Positions 23,270 through 31,497 of a stretch of 64,000 bases of DNA are shown here, one piece after another. Every line of letters begins with the position of its first letter. Position 1 is the first letter of the stretch. Both the position numbers and the translations under genes were made by a program. The DNA comes from Myxococcus hansupus (lineage in GTDB: Bacteria > Myxococcota > Myxococcia > Myxococcales > Myxococcaceae): assembly GCF_000280925.3 (NCBI RefSeq), contig NZ_CP012109.1:6592501-6656500 (forward strand). The letters are read 5' to 3'. Below the pieces are notes generated by a model, which was not told the DNA's origin, did not search any database, and saw nothing but the letters and a program-made list of their open reading frames with translations.

Positions 23270-25729
23270 TCAGAAGTCCGCGGTCAGCTTGACGGACAGC
23301 GCGCGGCCCGGGCGCTGGACACCGAAGAAGTCGTAGGTCCGGGCGTTGGTGAGGTTGAACACCTCCAGCGTTCCACCCAGCGACGGCGTTCCCTGCCGGA
23401 CGTAGGAGAGCGCCAGCGTGTGGACGAGCTGGGCGTCAACGGTCTGTTTGAACTCGCGCAGGCCCTGGCTCTCCCACCCGCGGAAGAAGCCGTGCACGTA
23501 GCGCGAGGTGAAGACGAGCGCGGCGGTGTCGCTGGGTTGAAGGAGCGCGCGGCGTTGCAACCGGGCGGAGGCGTTGGCGAAGAGCCAGGGGCGGTTGGGG
23601 ATGCGGTCGCCCTTGAAAGCATCGAAGGCGCCTCCCCCACCCGCGTTGCGGAAGTCCTGCCACGTCGCGTTGGCGTCCAGCGCCAGCCAGTCGCCCGGGA
23701 CGGTCCACCCCGCGGACGCCTCGACACCCACCGAGCGCGCCGCGAAGACGTTCTGGTAGCTCAGCGTGGTGTCGTTGCCCAGGAGCACGATGAGCTGGTC
23801 GGCCAGACGCGCGAAGCCGCCCACGCTTCCCCGGAAACTCCCCGCGCTCGTGCGCCAGTCCTCCAGGGAGAACTCCAGGTTCGCGTTGTGGCTCACCTCG
23901 GGCCGTAGCCCCAGGTTCGACAGCACCAGCACGCCGTCACCGAACAGCTCGTCGGGTCCAGGCAGGCGCGTGGCGAATTCGTAGGAGGCCTTCGCCAACA
24001 CGCCGTAGGGGAGGAACAGGCGCAAGCTGTCGCCCACGCCCACGCGCTCGTTGGACTGGTCCCGGCGCTGGAACACCTGCCCGGGAAGGACCTCCTCCGA
24101 GTTCGAGCGCATGACGTAGCCCTTCACGAAGGCCACGTTCTTGAGCCGGCCGTCGCTCACCGCCAGTTCGTGCTCGAGTCCGCCCACCATCGTGAGCAAA
24201 TCCCGCTGCGCGCTGAGCGGGTCGCGCTGGTCCGTGCCCTGCTTCAGTCGGTCCTGCCCCTGCCGCGTCACGAAGGTGGGGGCCAGCGAGAGCCGGACGT
24301 GCTGGGCCGAGGACACCTCGTAGTCCGCGTGCACGCGGGCCAGGGCGCTGTGCTGCCACAGCACCTGGTCGGAGGCCGTGACGCCCAGCTCGCCTGGCTG
24401 GCGGCGCTCCACGCCCGGGTTGCCGTACCAGTCGTAGACGACGCTCGCCAGGTCCTGGAAGTTCGTGTCGCGCCGGCTGTAGCCACCCACCGCGTCCAGA
24501 CGAAGCTTCCCGGAGAGCATCCCGCCCTGCCCCCACGTCGCCAGCACCCCGTAGCTCGATTCGCCGGAGAGGGCCTCGCCGTAGGGCACCGTCATCACGA
24601 CGTTGTGCTGCAGCTCCTTCTGGGAGCGCGTGCCGAACACGCGCAGGCTGAGCCGCTCCGCGTAGGGCTGGTCGACCACGCCGACTTCCAACCCGGCGCC
24701 GCCCGCGATGAACCCATCGTGGAAGCGGGGAACGCGCACGTTCTGCAGCCGGCCTCGGTCGTCGGCGACCTGAACGTCCACCCGATAGTCGTTCTGCGCC
24801 AGGTCCCCGAAGGCGTGGCCCTTCACGAAGAGCCCGCTGTCGCCCACCTTGTACTGTCCCGCGACGGAGCCCCGGTACGTGCCGAAGGAGCCCGCCTGCA
24901 ACGAGACGGAGCCCCCGGTCGGCTCGTCACCATCCGACGAGACGAGGTTGACCGCACCGCCCAGCGCGTCCGCGCCGAGGCGCACGGGCACCACGCCCCG
25001 GTACACCTCCACGCGCTTGAGCAGGTTGACCGGCACGTTGGCCAATCCCTGCCCGAAGCCCGCAAGGTCCAACGGCACGCCGTCCAGGAAGAAGCGGACC
25101 TGCTCTCCGGAGAAGCCATTGAGCGAGAAGCGGCTGGCGGAGCCGAGACCACCGTTGCGCTGCACGCTGACACCGCTGTTGCGGCTGAGCACCTCACCCA
25201 GGTCCGCCGTCTGCTGGCGGGCCTGCGTCAGCTCCACCACCTTGACCGCTTCCGCGGACAGCGTGCGCTCTTCGCCCTTGGTGAGCTGCCGGCCCGTCAC
25301 CTCGATGGTGGTCTCCAGGCTGACGCTCTCGCTGAGCACCGCCTCCACCTCGGTGCGCTGCCCCGCCGACACCTGGACGCGGTAGGCCTGCGGCTCGCAG
25401 CCGGGGACGTAGGCATGCAGCTCGTAGGTGCCCGGCGCCAGCCCCGGCACCCGGAAGCGCCGCTGCTTGTCCACACGCGGTGACTTCGTGCCGCCATCCG
25501 GCGCGAGCAACAGGACCTCGGCCTGCTTCAGGTCGCCGCCCTCACAGGCGGACAGCTTTCCCGCGATGTCGCCCACCGCCGGGGCGGGGACGGGCGGGGA
25601 CTCCTGCGCCGCCGCGGGCGCCGCCACGCTCAGAACCAGGGCGCTCCATCCGGCATGGAAACGAGGAAGGAGACGCGCACGGCGGGCGGAGCCCCGCGCG
25701 AGAGCCGGGTGTTCAACGAGGAGAGACAT
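23270..25729 (-). CDS. TonB-dependent siderophore receptor with N-terminal carboxypeptidase-regulatory-like domain
   Basis: 819 residues from ATG 25729. A signal peptide ends near VAAPAAAQ. Residues about 50-125 form a CarboxypepD_reg-like/TonB-box-preceding domain (GDIAGKLSACEGGDLKQAEV, RFRVPGLAPGTYELHAYVPGC). The plug has TRQQTADLGEVLSRNSGVSVQRNGGLGSASRFSLNGFSGEQVRFFLDGVPL-type features, and the rest is a 22-strand barrel ending in the outer-membrane signature LSVKLTADF with a terminal Phe. It is the last gene of the uptake operon, facing the biosynthesis operon, so it most likely imports the ferric form of that siderophore. Confidence 0.92.
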   Translation of the reverse strand: MSLLVEHPALARGSARRARLLPRFHAGWSALVLSVAAPAAAQESPPVPAPAVGDIAGKLSACEGGDLKQAEVLLLAPDGGTKSPRVDKQRRFRVPGLAPGTYELHAYVPGCEPQAYRVQVSAGQRTEVEAVLSESVSLETTIEVTGRQLTKGEERTLSAEAVKVVELTQARQQTADLGEVLSRNSGVSVQRNGGLGSASRFSLNGFSGEQVRFFLDGVPLDLAGFGQGLANVPVNLLKRVEVYRGVVPVRLGADALGGAVNLVSSDGDEPTGGSVSLQAGSFGTYRGSVAGQYKVGDSGLFVKGHAFGDLAQNDYRVDVQVADDRGRLQNVRVPRFHDGFIAGGAGLEVGVVDQPYAERLSLRVFGTRSQKELQHNVVMTVPYGEALSGESSYGVLATWGQGGMLSGKLRLDAVGGYSRRDTNFQDLASVVYDWYGNPGVERRQPGELGVTASDQVLWQHSALARVHADYEVSSAQHVRLSLAPTFVTRQGQDRLKQGTDQRDPLSAQRDLLTMVGGLEHELAVSDGRLKNVAFVKGYVMRSNSEEVLPGQVFQRRDQSNERVGVGDSLRLFLPYGVLAKASYEFATRLPGPDELFGDGVLVLSNLGLRPEVSHNANLEFSLEDWRTSAGSFRGSVGGFARLADQLIVLLGNDTTLSYQNVFAARSVGVEASAGWTVPGDWLALDANATWQDFRNAGGGGAFDAFKGDRIPNRPWLFANASARLQRRALLQPSDTAALVFTSRYVHGFFRGWESQGLREFKQTVDAQLVHTLALSYVRQGTPSLGGTLEVFNLTNARTYDFFGVQRPGRALSVKLTADF

Positions 25730-25782
25730 GATGCCTTGAATGCGTGCGAATGAAGTGAGGTGCGCGCCGGACCGGTGGACAT

Positions 25783-26916
25783 TCACCGGCCCTCATGCGC
25801 CGGAATCGGAAGCGGCACCCGGGTGGCCCGGGGGTCGCGCGGCGAGATGCGCCCCACGGCCCAGGCGGACAGAAGAAACAACGCGCCCAGGATGGCGAGC
25901 CCCAGGTCGGCGAAGAACACGTAGGGCGAGCCCGCCGGGTCGAACACGCGCCGCGCGTTCCGCCAGGCGTCCAGCCACGGCAACAGGACCAGGATGGCGC
26001 CGGAGAGCGCGAGCAGGTGCTGCGCCCAGCCTCGGGCGCGCGGGTACACGAGCCCGCCCAGCACGCTGGCGCACCAGCTCCCGTAGAAGATGCCGTGCTC
26101 CCACAGCACCCTGCGCGGCAGCGTGTCCGGCAGCAGTTGGTTGGCCAGGAAGATGGCGGCGATCGCCAGGGCGGCGCCACCGCAGCCGCCCGCCGTGACA
26201 CGCGCGAGGATGACGTCCACGCGGCGCATGCTGCGGGCGCGCCGCTCCAGCCACACGAGGTTCCCCGTCACGACACACAGCGCGCTGAAGATGCCCAGCA
26301 GCGCATAGGCGAGCCGCAGCCCCATGCCCGCGTAGAGCCCGGAGTGGAGCACGTACGCCGCCTCGAGCAGCTTCGCAGTGGCGGCGGGTCCGCCCGCGTC
26401 GCGCACGTGCACCACTTCACCCGCGCGGGACACGCGCACGGTGGTGAACTCATGCAGCCCCTGGCGCGCGTACCCACGGACGTCGACGTACGCCGCCGTG
26501 TCCCCCAGGTTGCGCATGGCCAGGCGGTAATGCCGGACGCCCGGGAGCGCCTCGCGGGCCTGCGCCACCACGGTGGCCACCCGCGGCGCCTCGGCGGACT
26601 CCCCCGTGGCCTTGCTGCCCCGTGGATAGCCCAGCGTCTTCAGGCCCGCTTCCAGGTCGCCGTCGAAGGCCGTGCGCACCATCACCGGCTGGAGGACCGC
26701 CGCGTTGATGCAGATGATGGCCGCGGTCCAGGCCATGATGGCCTGGAAGGGCAGACCCACGCTGCCGAGCACCTTGTGCAGGTCCCCCCACATCGTGCGC
26801 AGCGCCTCGCGGGGGCGGAAGCGCACCAGCTCCTTGCGGAAGCGGTTCACCTGGATGACGAGCCCGGTGCCCACCACCAGCAGCAACACGATGGCCACCA
26901 GACCGGCCATCAACAT
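25783..26916 (-). CDS. PepSY-associated TM protein, C-terminal part (separate frame)
   Basis: 377 residues from ATG 26916, which lies inside the last codons of the preceding gene. It begins MLMAGLVAIVLLLVVGTGLVIQ, which is the second membrane helix of PepSY_TM proteins, then LRTMWGDLHKVLGSVGLPFQAIMAWTAAII, a PepSY-like periplasmic domain (residues about 95-180) and five or six further helices. The N-terminal helix and first PepSY domain are encoded by the upstream frame. In relatives the two parts are one protein of about 500 residues. PepSY_TM proteins beside TonB receptors are thought to reduce ferric siderophores or iron in the periplasm/inner membrane. Confidence 0.85.
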   Translation of the reverse strand: MLMAGLVAIVLLLVVGTGLVIQVNRFRKELVRFRPREALRTMWGDLHKVLGSVGLPFQAIMAWTAAIICINAAVLQPVMVRTAFDGDLEAGLKTLGYPRGSKATGESAEAPRVATVVAQAREALPGVRHYRLAMRNLGDTAAYVDVRGYARQGLHEFTTVRVSRAGEVVHVRDAGGPAATAKLLEAAYVLHSGLYAGMGLRLAYALLGIFSALCVVTGNLVWLERRARSMRRVDVILARVTAGGCGGAALAIAAIFLANQLLPDTLPRRVLWEHGIFYGSWCASVLGGLVYPRARGWAQHLLALSGAILVLLPWLDAWRNARRVFDPAGSPYVFFADLGLAILGALFLLSAWAVGRISPRDPRATRVPLPIPAHEGR

Positions 26917-27332
26917 CCCCCCGGCAGCGGGTAGAGGAAGTGAATCAGGAACAGGAAGTAGCCCAGGTCGCTGCGCTCCGGCGCCTGCTCACCGGTGGCG
27001 GGGTGCAGCCACACAGAGTTGCGCTCCCCGGCCTTGTCCTTCCACTCGAGCCGAAGCCAGGGCGAATAGGGCGCGGGCAGGTCCACGTCCAGGTGCGCCG
27101 GAGCGTCCTTGCCCACCCGCGCGTCCAGCCACGATTGCAGCGTGGCCAGGGCCTGCGTCTCGTCGGCGGCCACCGGCGCCCTCAAGCGCGGCTCCTGCCA
27201 GGGCATCAGCTCATGGCGGAACAAGGCGGCGACGCCGAGCAGGAACATGCCCACCAGCAACACCGACGCCACCGCGCCGGCCCACGCATGCGCTTCCCAG
27301 AGGAGACGGTACGTGTCCGACTTGAGCTTCAC
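26910..27332 (-). CDS. PepSY-associated TM protein, N-terminal part (separate frame)
   Basis: 140 residues from GTG 27332, which overlaps the DUF3649-like gene stop (GTGA). It has the typical start of PepSY_TM proteins: RLLWEAHAWAGAVASVLLVGMFLLGVAALF (first helix), then a periplasmic segment ending SVWLHPATGEQAPERSDLGYFLFLIHFLYPLPGGC. The protein stops just where relatives continue from L-P-G-G into the second helix. The next frame supplies that helix exactly. Either a one-base indel or -1 frameshifting at the G6 run explains the split. Confidence 0.8.
   Translation of the reverse strand: MKLKSDTYRLLWEAHAWAGAVASVLLVGMFLLGVAALFRHELMPWQEPRLRAPVAADETQALATLQSWLDARVGKDAPAHLDVDLPAPYSPWLRLEWKDKAGERNSVWLHPATGEQAPERSDLGYFLFLIHFLYPLPGGC
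26916..26922 (-). other. Possible -1 frameshift site (G6-A heptamer) joining the two PepSY frames
   Basis: On the minus strand the heptamer is G-GGG-GGA in the frame of the upstream gene, which fits the X-XXY-YYZ pattern for -1 slippage. A -1 shift after GGA continues exactly into ATG-TTG-ATG of the downstream frame, giving L-P-G-G-M-L-M-A-G-L and a fusion of about 516 residues. A homopolymer sequencing or real indel error is the competing explanation. Confidence 0.45.
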
Positions 27333-27604
27333 GTGAACGCCCTCCAGAGGACCAGCAGCGCGGCCACGCTCGTGACGCCGATTCCGGCCCACGCACGGGA
27401 CTCGGTCCGGGCCAGGAGGACAGCACACGGCGCGGCGGCCATCAGCGGGATGACGGCGATGCACGCCACCAAGTAGCGCACGTCCGAAGACGCGGGCACC
27501 AGCTTGGGCAGGGCCATTGAAACCAGCAGCGCCGCCAACGGAGCGCCCAGCACGGCCGCCAGCAGCCAGGTCACCCCAGGGCGGCGGCGCGGCCCCGCAC
27601 TCAC
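27329..27604 (-). CDS. Small iron-uptake-associated membrane protein, DUF3649-like
   Basis: 91 residues from GTG 27604, overlapping the previous stop (GTGA), and itself overlapped by the PepSY GTG. Three hydrophobic segments are visible: VTWLLAAVLGAPLAALLVSMALP, VRYLVACIAVIPLMAAAPCAVLL and WAGIGVTSVAALLVLW. Size, topology and position between a DUF3325-like and a PepSY gene fit the DUF3649 family found in TonB-receptor operons of pseudomonads and others. The family call is by pattern, not search. Role unknown, presumably part of an inner-membrane iron-release complex. Confidence 0.65.
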   Translation of the reverse strand: MSAGPRRRPGVTWLLAAVLGAPLAALLVSMALPKLVPASSDVRYLVACIAVIPLMAAAPCAVLLARTESRAWAGIGVTSVAALLVLWRAFT

Positions 27605-27930
27605 GATGCGCGCTCCAACACCCCCAGCATCAGGCCCACCGGAAGCAAGAGCGCCATGGCCCAGAGCGGCTTGCGCGCCAGCGGTGACAGCACGGCCAGC
27701 ACGGTGCCCGCCGCCATCACGTACGCCAGGGCCGACCCGACGGCGGCCCCCAGCGACACGGACCCCTGGAGCGCCGTCACGAGGCCGGAGGCCACGAGCA
27801 CGGCGCCCAGGCCCATCACGGCCCCGTAGGCACGCGCGAAGGACGGCCATCGCCCCATGTGGCGACACCACCACGCGCCGTAGAGGCACACCACGCCGAG
27901 CCAGAGGAGCGACGGAGCCAGGACGTCCAT
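27601..27930 (-). CDS. Small membrane protein, DUF3325-like
   Basis: 109 residues from ATG 27930, with GAGG about ten bases upstream. Topology is one helix (SLLWLGVVCLYGAWW), a positively charged RHMGRW loop, then three helices (AVMGLGAVLVASGLVTAL, AAVGSALAYVMAAGTVLAVLS, ALLLPVGLMLGVL). This matches the DUF3325 family by length and layout, the usual partner of DUF3649 and PepSY_TM genes in iron-uptake operons. Its stop overlaps the next gene's GTG. Function unknown. Confidence 0.65.
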   Translation of the reverse strand: MDVLAPSLLWLGVVCLYGAWWCRHMGRWPSFARAYGAVMGLGAVLVASGLVTALQGSVSLGAAVGSALAYVMAAGTVLAVLSPLARKPLWAMALLLPVGLMLGVLERAS

Positions 27931-27954
27931 GCGGGAAACCTCATCAACTGCGAA

Positions 27955-27981
27955 GCCGCGCGGCCAGGAGCACCGCGCGGC
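27955..27981 (-). promoter_or_regulatory. Inter-cistronic hairpin in uptake operon
   Basis: GCCGCGCGG (27955-27963) pairs with CCGCGCGGC (27973-27981) around a 9-base loop, in the 72-base gap between the lipoprotein gene and the DUF3325-like gene. It may act as an attenuator or RNA-stability element so that the lipoprotein is made in excess; no poly-U follows. Confidence 0.4.
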
Positions 27982-28002
27982 GGAATCGTCTGACGCAGCG
28001 AC

Positions 28003-29238
28003 TCAGCGGATGCGAGCGACGTCCAGGAGGAAGCCCGGGAACGTCGCGCCCGCAGTCGGCGTGCTCGGGGACAGGTCCACCATCGAGGTCGTCGAGTAGT
28101 CGGCCGCGGCCTGGCTCACGAAGAAGCTGGAGCCGGACGACAGGGTGAACCCGCTGTACGCGCCGGGCTCGCCGCCCACGCGCGTGGCGGGGCTGCTGCC
28201 GTCGAGCGGCGCCCGCCACCAGCTCCAGCCCCTGCTGTACCACTCGCTGTAGGTGGTGCCCGGCGCCGACGGGGTGACGGTGGTATCCGCCACCTGCATC
28301 CACGCGGTGCCGTCATCCGTCACGGCCATCACGGAGCCCACGTGGCTCGCGCCCAGCGTGGAGGAGATGCTGCCCACGAAGTCCGCGTCGTAGGTCTGCT
28401 GCCCCTCGGAGATGCGCAGGTAGCAGTCCTGCTGGCCGGCTTCGCCGTTGCCATTGACCGCGAACCCCAGGCCGTTGATGACGCCGCTGAAGAAGTAGAG
28501 CGTATTTCCCTGACGGGCCGTCTTCGACATGTCGCGGCAGCGCGACTCCTCGTGCCAGGTCATCTCGTCCGTCGCGGTGTCGATGCGAACCAGCACCGTG
28601 CCCGGCCGGACCGCGTCGTACGTCGTCGTCGACCAGCCCAGCGAGAAGAACGCCTCGCCGTCGCGGCTGGCCCACTGGCTGAGGCCCGTGACGAGCCCCT
28701 GCCGGATGTACTCCGCCGGCAGCGTCAGCGTCTTCTCGATGGCCATCTCCGCCGGGTTCCAGACGATGACGATGCCCTGGGACGCGTCCTTGTAATAGGC
28801 CTTCGTCTCGCTCACGAAGTGCACGGCCTGGGGGCCCATCGCGCGGACGCCCAGGTTCTGGAACGACAGGCTCGCGCCAGGAACCAGCGCGCCATCCCGC
28901 ACGTCGTAGCGGGTGATGGTGGGCGACTCACCCGCCCCGATGGCGAAGAAGCCCACACCGCGGCCGGCGTAGAGCCGGGGGCGGCCCGCGATCTCCAGCG
29001 AGCGCGAGTAGTCCAACGTCCGCGTCTGCCCCAGCGAGTCAACCAGCGTGAAGTAGTTCACCCGGTTGGAGTTCGTCTCCACCGCGGAGTGAATCAGGTA
29101 CAGCTCGCCCTCTTCCACGGGCCCAGGCCCGGGGCCCGGCGTCGGGTCCTCGTCGCACGCAGCCAGGAACAACGCGGCGCAGGCCACGAGCCCCCGCGAG
29201 AAGCTGCCCTTGCCGAACTTCGGTGCTCCGCCACGCAT
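28003..29238 (-). CDS. Surface lipoprotein of siderophore-uptake operon, beta-propeller-like
   Basis: 411 residues from ATG 29238 (GGAGAG upstream). Lipobox LAAC with Cys28, then a Pro/Gly linker (TPGPGPGP) and a long beta-rich domain with repeated short modules (GRPRLYAGRGVGFFAIGAGESPTITRYDVRDG, AYYKDASQGIVIVWNPAEM, GTVLVRIDTATDEM) suggesting a six- or seven-bladed propeller. It is the first gene of the operon with the TonB receptor and lies under a Fur-like box, so a role in ferric-siderophore capture is likely. From memory, the myxochelin locus of myxobacteria also has a receptor-linked protein of unknown function; homology to it is not shown. Function inferred from context only. Confidence 0.75.
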   Translation of the reverse strand: MRGGAPKFGKGSFSRGLVACAALFLAACDEDPTPGPGPGPVEEGELYLIHSAVETNSNRVNYFTLVDSLGQTRTLDYSRSLEIAGRPRLYAGRGVGFFAIGAGESPTITRYDVRDGALVPGASLSFQNLGVRAMGPQAVHFVSETKAYYKDASQGIVIVWNPAEMAIEKTLTLPAEYIRQGLVTGLSQWASRDGEAFFSLGWSTTTYDAVRPGTVLVRIDTATDEMTWHEESRCRDMSKTARQGNTLYFFSGVINGLGFAVNGNGEAGQQDCYLRISEGQQTYDADFVGSISSTLGASHVGSVMAVTDDGTAWMQVADTTVTPSAPGTTYSEWYSRGWSWWRAPLDGSSPATRVGGEPGAYSGFTLSSGSSFFVSQAAADYSTTSMVDLSPSTPTAGATFPGFLLDVARIR

Positions 29239-29311
29239 CACGCTCTCCTCGCGCCGGCCATGTCCGTGAGTGCTGTCAGGGCGACTTCCGGCCAATCCCT
29301 GCCCTGAAATT

Positions 29312-29330
29312 GACACTCACTCTCAAAATC
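29312..29330 (-). promoter_or_regulatory. Fur-box candidate of the uptake operon
   Basis: On the minus strand the sequence TTGAGAGTGAGTGTCAA has inverted TTGA/TCAA ends and matches TTGATAATGATTATCAA at 13 of 17 positions by hand count. It lies 74-92 bases before the lipoprotein start, in an AT-richer stretch, and pairs logically with the site before the biosynthesis operon. Confidence 0.5.
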
Positions 29331-29497
29331 GATGTGGCGCATGGAGTATCCCCCGCTGCCCCGGGTGTCAAGCAACGCAGCGAGTAGGATGGCGGGCTGC
29401 GAACGCCCTGGCTGGGATTCCCTAGAATCCACCGCCGCCGGGTGTCACAGGGGTGTCGCGACGTGAAGCATTGGCGAGTGGCCGTCGCCGAGGAGGA

Positions 29498-29908
29498 CTA
29501 TGCGTCCTCCTCCTCTTCTTCGTCAGAGACGGGGTAGGCGGAGACGGCGAACCCGAGTCCCCGTTCCGCGAACCACGCGAGATCTCCAGGTGACAGCTCG
29601 ACGCCATTCGTGAACTGGCGCTCGCTTCCAACGAACACCGAGATGTCCACGAGGCAGAAGACGGCCTGCCGGCGAAGCCCGTCCAGCATGGGCGTGAGCG
29701 CCTCCAGTTCCTGGCGCGCCATGGACAGCGCCTCCGCGCTCGTCTCCGCGTCGGCAAGGGTCATACTGAACCCTGAATCCTCAAGTACCTGGGACCGCTC
29801 CTTCTCGCCTCGCCGCCAGACCACATCCGTGTCGATGTTCGGGAAGCCTTGAAGAAAGGACTCCACATCGAACACCGGAGAGAAGGCTCTCAGCACCACA
29901 ACGCTCAT
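29498..29908 (-). CDS. DUF4279-like small cytosolic protein
   Basis: 136 residues from ATG 29908 (GGGAG upstream). It begins with a VVVLRAFSPVFDVESFLQGFPNIDTDVVWRRGE segment, has a Leu/Ala helix in the middle (MARQELEALTPMLDGLRRQAV), a VDISVFVGSERQFTNGVELSPGDLAWFAERGLGFAVSAYPV strand-helix-strand end, and a DEEEEEDA acidic tail. The pattern of a phenylalanine-rich start, a long pairing helix and a final L-x-x-L-A-x-x-G-I/L strand fits DUF4279, a family often found singly or as candidate immunity proteins. No toxin partner is near. Confidence 0.65.
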   Translation of the reverse strand: MSVVVLRAFSPVFDVESFLQGFPNIDTDVVWRRGEKERSQVLEDSGFSMTLADAETSAEALSMARQELEALTPMLDGLRRQAVFCLVDISVFVGSERQFTNGVELSPGDLAWFAERGLGFAVSAYPVSDEEEEEDA

Positions 29909-29977
29909 GCTTGCTCCCGCCAAAGGGGCGTCTTCCGGCTCGGCATCTTGCCATGAGCCTGGGTTCAGCGAACCGCG

Positions 29978-31462
29978 CTACCCAGACGTCGTGCCCTGTG
30001 CCTCCTGACTTCGGTGTTTGCGCACCGACAGGCTGAGCGGAACGGCCACCAGCGCGATGACCGTGGCCACCAGGTACACGTCATTGATGCCAATCACGAA
30101 CGACAGCAATTGAACGCGGCCCGGGTCCGTCACGCCCTGCTGGACGAGCACCTCGGCCTCCCACGCCGAGAAGGTGGAGAGCAGCGACGTGAAGATGGCG
30201 ATGGAGAACGCGCCGAACACGTTGCGCAGCCAGTTGCTGATGGCGGAGGCATGGCCACTGAGCTCGCGCGACAACTGCTCCATGCCCGCGTTGCTCGCCG
30301 GCATCATCGACAGGGAGATGCCCACGTTGCGGAACATCATCCACAACAGCACGTAGGTGTGGGAAATCTCCGGCGTCAGACGGCTCAAGGCGTAGGTGCC
30401 GCCGGCGATCATCAGGACGCCGACCGTCATCAGCGTGCGCGGGCCCAGGGGCGTGTACAAGCGGCCGACCAGCGGCATCAGGAGCGCCATCACCAGGGAC
30501 GCCGGCAGCAGAATCAATCCCGTTTCGAGCGGCGTCGTGCCCTGGACTTGCTGCAGGAACAGCGGGATGAGGAAGGCGCCTGAGTACAGGCTGATGGTGA
30601 TGATGCTCGCGATGATGAGCGTCACGACGTAACGCCCGTTCGCGAGCACCCGCAGGTCGAGCAGCGGCGCGTGGGTCCTCAACTGCCGGAGGACGAAGAA
30701 GACCAGCGACACCGTGCCCACGACGAACAGCGACAGCGTCTTCGCGTCGGCCCAGCCCCACTGCCGCCCCTGACTCAAGGCGAGCAGGAGGGACAACGTG
30801 CCCGTGATGACGGTGAGCAGCCCCGGCAGGTCGAACGCCTTCGGCACCTGCAAGCGGTAGTAGGGCACGGTCCGCACGGCCAGCGCGATGGCGACGAGGC
30901 CCAGCGGCACGTTGATGAAGAACAGCCAGCGCCAGCTTCCCAGCGTAATCAACCCACCCGCCAGGGTCGGCCCGAACGCGGGGGCCAGCATCGACGCCAG
31001 ACTCCAGAGGCTCGCGGCCAACGCCTGCCGTTCCCTGGGCAGGAGCTGGTAGATGAGCGTCATCGTCACCGGCATGATGGCGCCGCAGAACGCGCCTTGC
31101 AGGAACCGGGCGGCCACGAGCGACCGGACATCCCAGGCCACACCGCACAGCATGGACGCCACGACGAAGCCCGCCAGGCTGGCCACGTACAGCCATTTGA
31201 AGCTGAAGCGGCCTCCCAGGTAGCCCGTGAGGGGCGCGCTCGTGCCCATGGCGAGCATGAACCCCGTCAACGTCCACTGCAGCGTGGCGAGGTCCGAGTC
31301 GAAGTGCCGCTGCAGCTCGGGGATGGCGAGGGTGATGGTGCTGGAGCTCAGCACGGACATGAACGACCCGGCGAACAGGCTGAACATGAACGGCCAGAAC
31401 CGAGGCACGCTCGGCGCTTCCGATGGGTCCGTGGGCTGAGACACGACTCCGCCCTCTCCCAC
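29978..31462 (-). CDS. MFS transporter, DHA2/EmrB-QacA type (14 TM)
   Basis: 494 residues from GTG 31462 (a second GTG at 31444 is possible). DHA2 signatures are clear: SSSTITLAIPELQRHF (helix 1), TGYLGGRFSFKWLYV (loop 2-3), and LAPAFGPTLAGGLITLGSWRWLFFINVPLG (motif C region); 14 hydrophobic helices are visible. It resembles the exporter in the siderophore operon only at family level. It stands alone, next to an unrelated secreted protein gene, so the substrate is unknown. Confidence 0.9.
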   Translation of the reverse strand: MGEGGVVSQPTDPSEAPSVPRFWPFMFSLFAGSFMSVLSSSTITLAIPELQRHFDSDLATLQWTLTGFMLAMGTSAPLTGYLGGRFSFKWLYVASLAGFVVASMLCGVAWDVRSLVAARFLQGAFCGAIMPVTMTLIYQLLPRERQALAASLWSLASMLAPAFGPTLAGGLITLGSWRWLFFINVPLGLVAIALAVRTVPYYRLQVPKAFDLPGLLTVITGTLSLLLALSQGRQWGWADAKTLSLFVVGTVSLVFFVLRQLRTHAPLLDLRVLANGRYVVTLIIASIITISLYSGAFLIPLFLQQVQGTTPLETGLILLPASLVMALLMPLVGRLYTPLGPRTLMTVGVLMIAGGTYALSRLTPEISHTYVLLWMMFRNVGISLSMMPASNAGMEQLSRELSGHASAISNWLRNVFGAFSIAIFTSLLSTFSAWEAEVLVQQGVTDPGRVQLLSFVIGINDVYLVATVIALVAVPLSLSVRKHRSQEAQGTTSG

Positions 31463-31497
31463 GGGAGGGAGCGGAGGTCAAAGGCGCCGTGAGGGCG

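Noticed and set aside
13783-24000. Search for a diaminobutyrate aminotransferase (rhbA-like) gene
   Set aside because: No class III aminotransferase motif is present in any frame near the operon.
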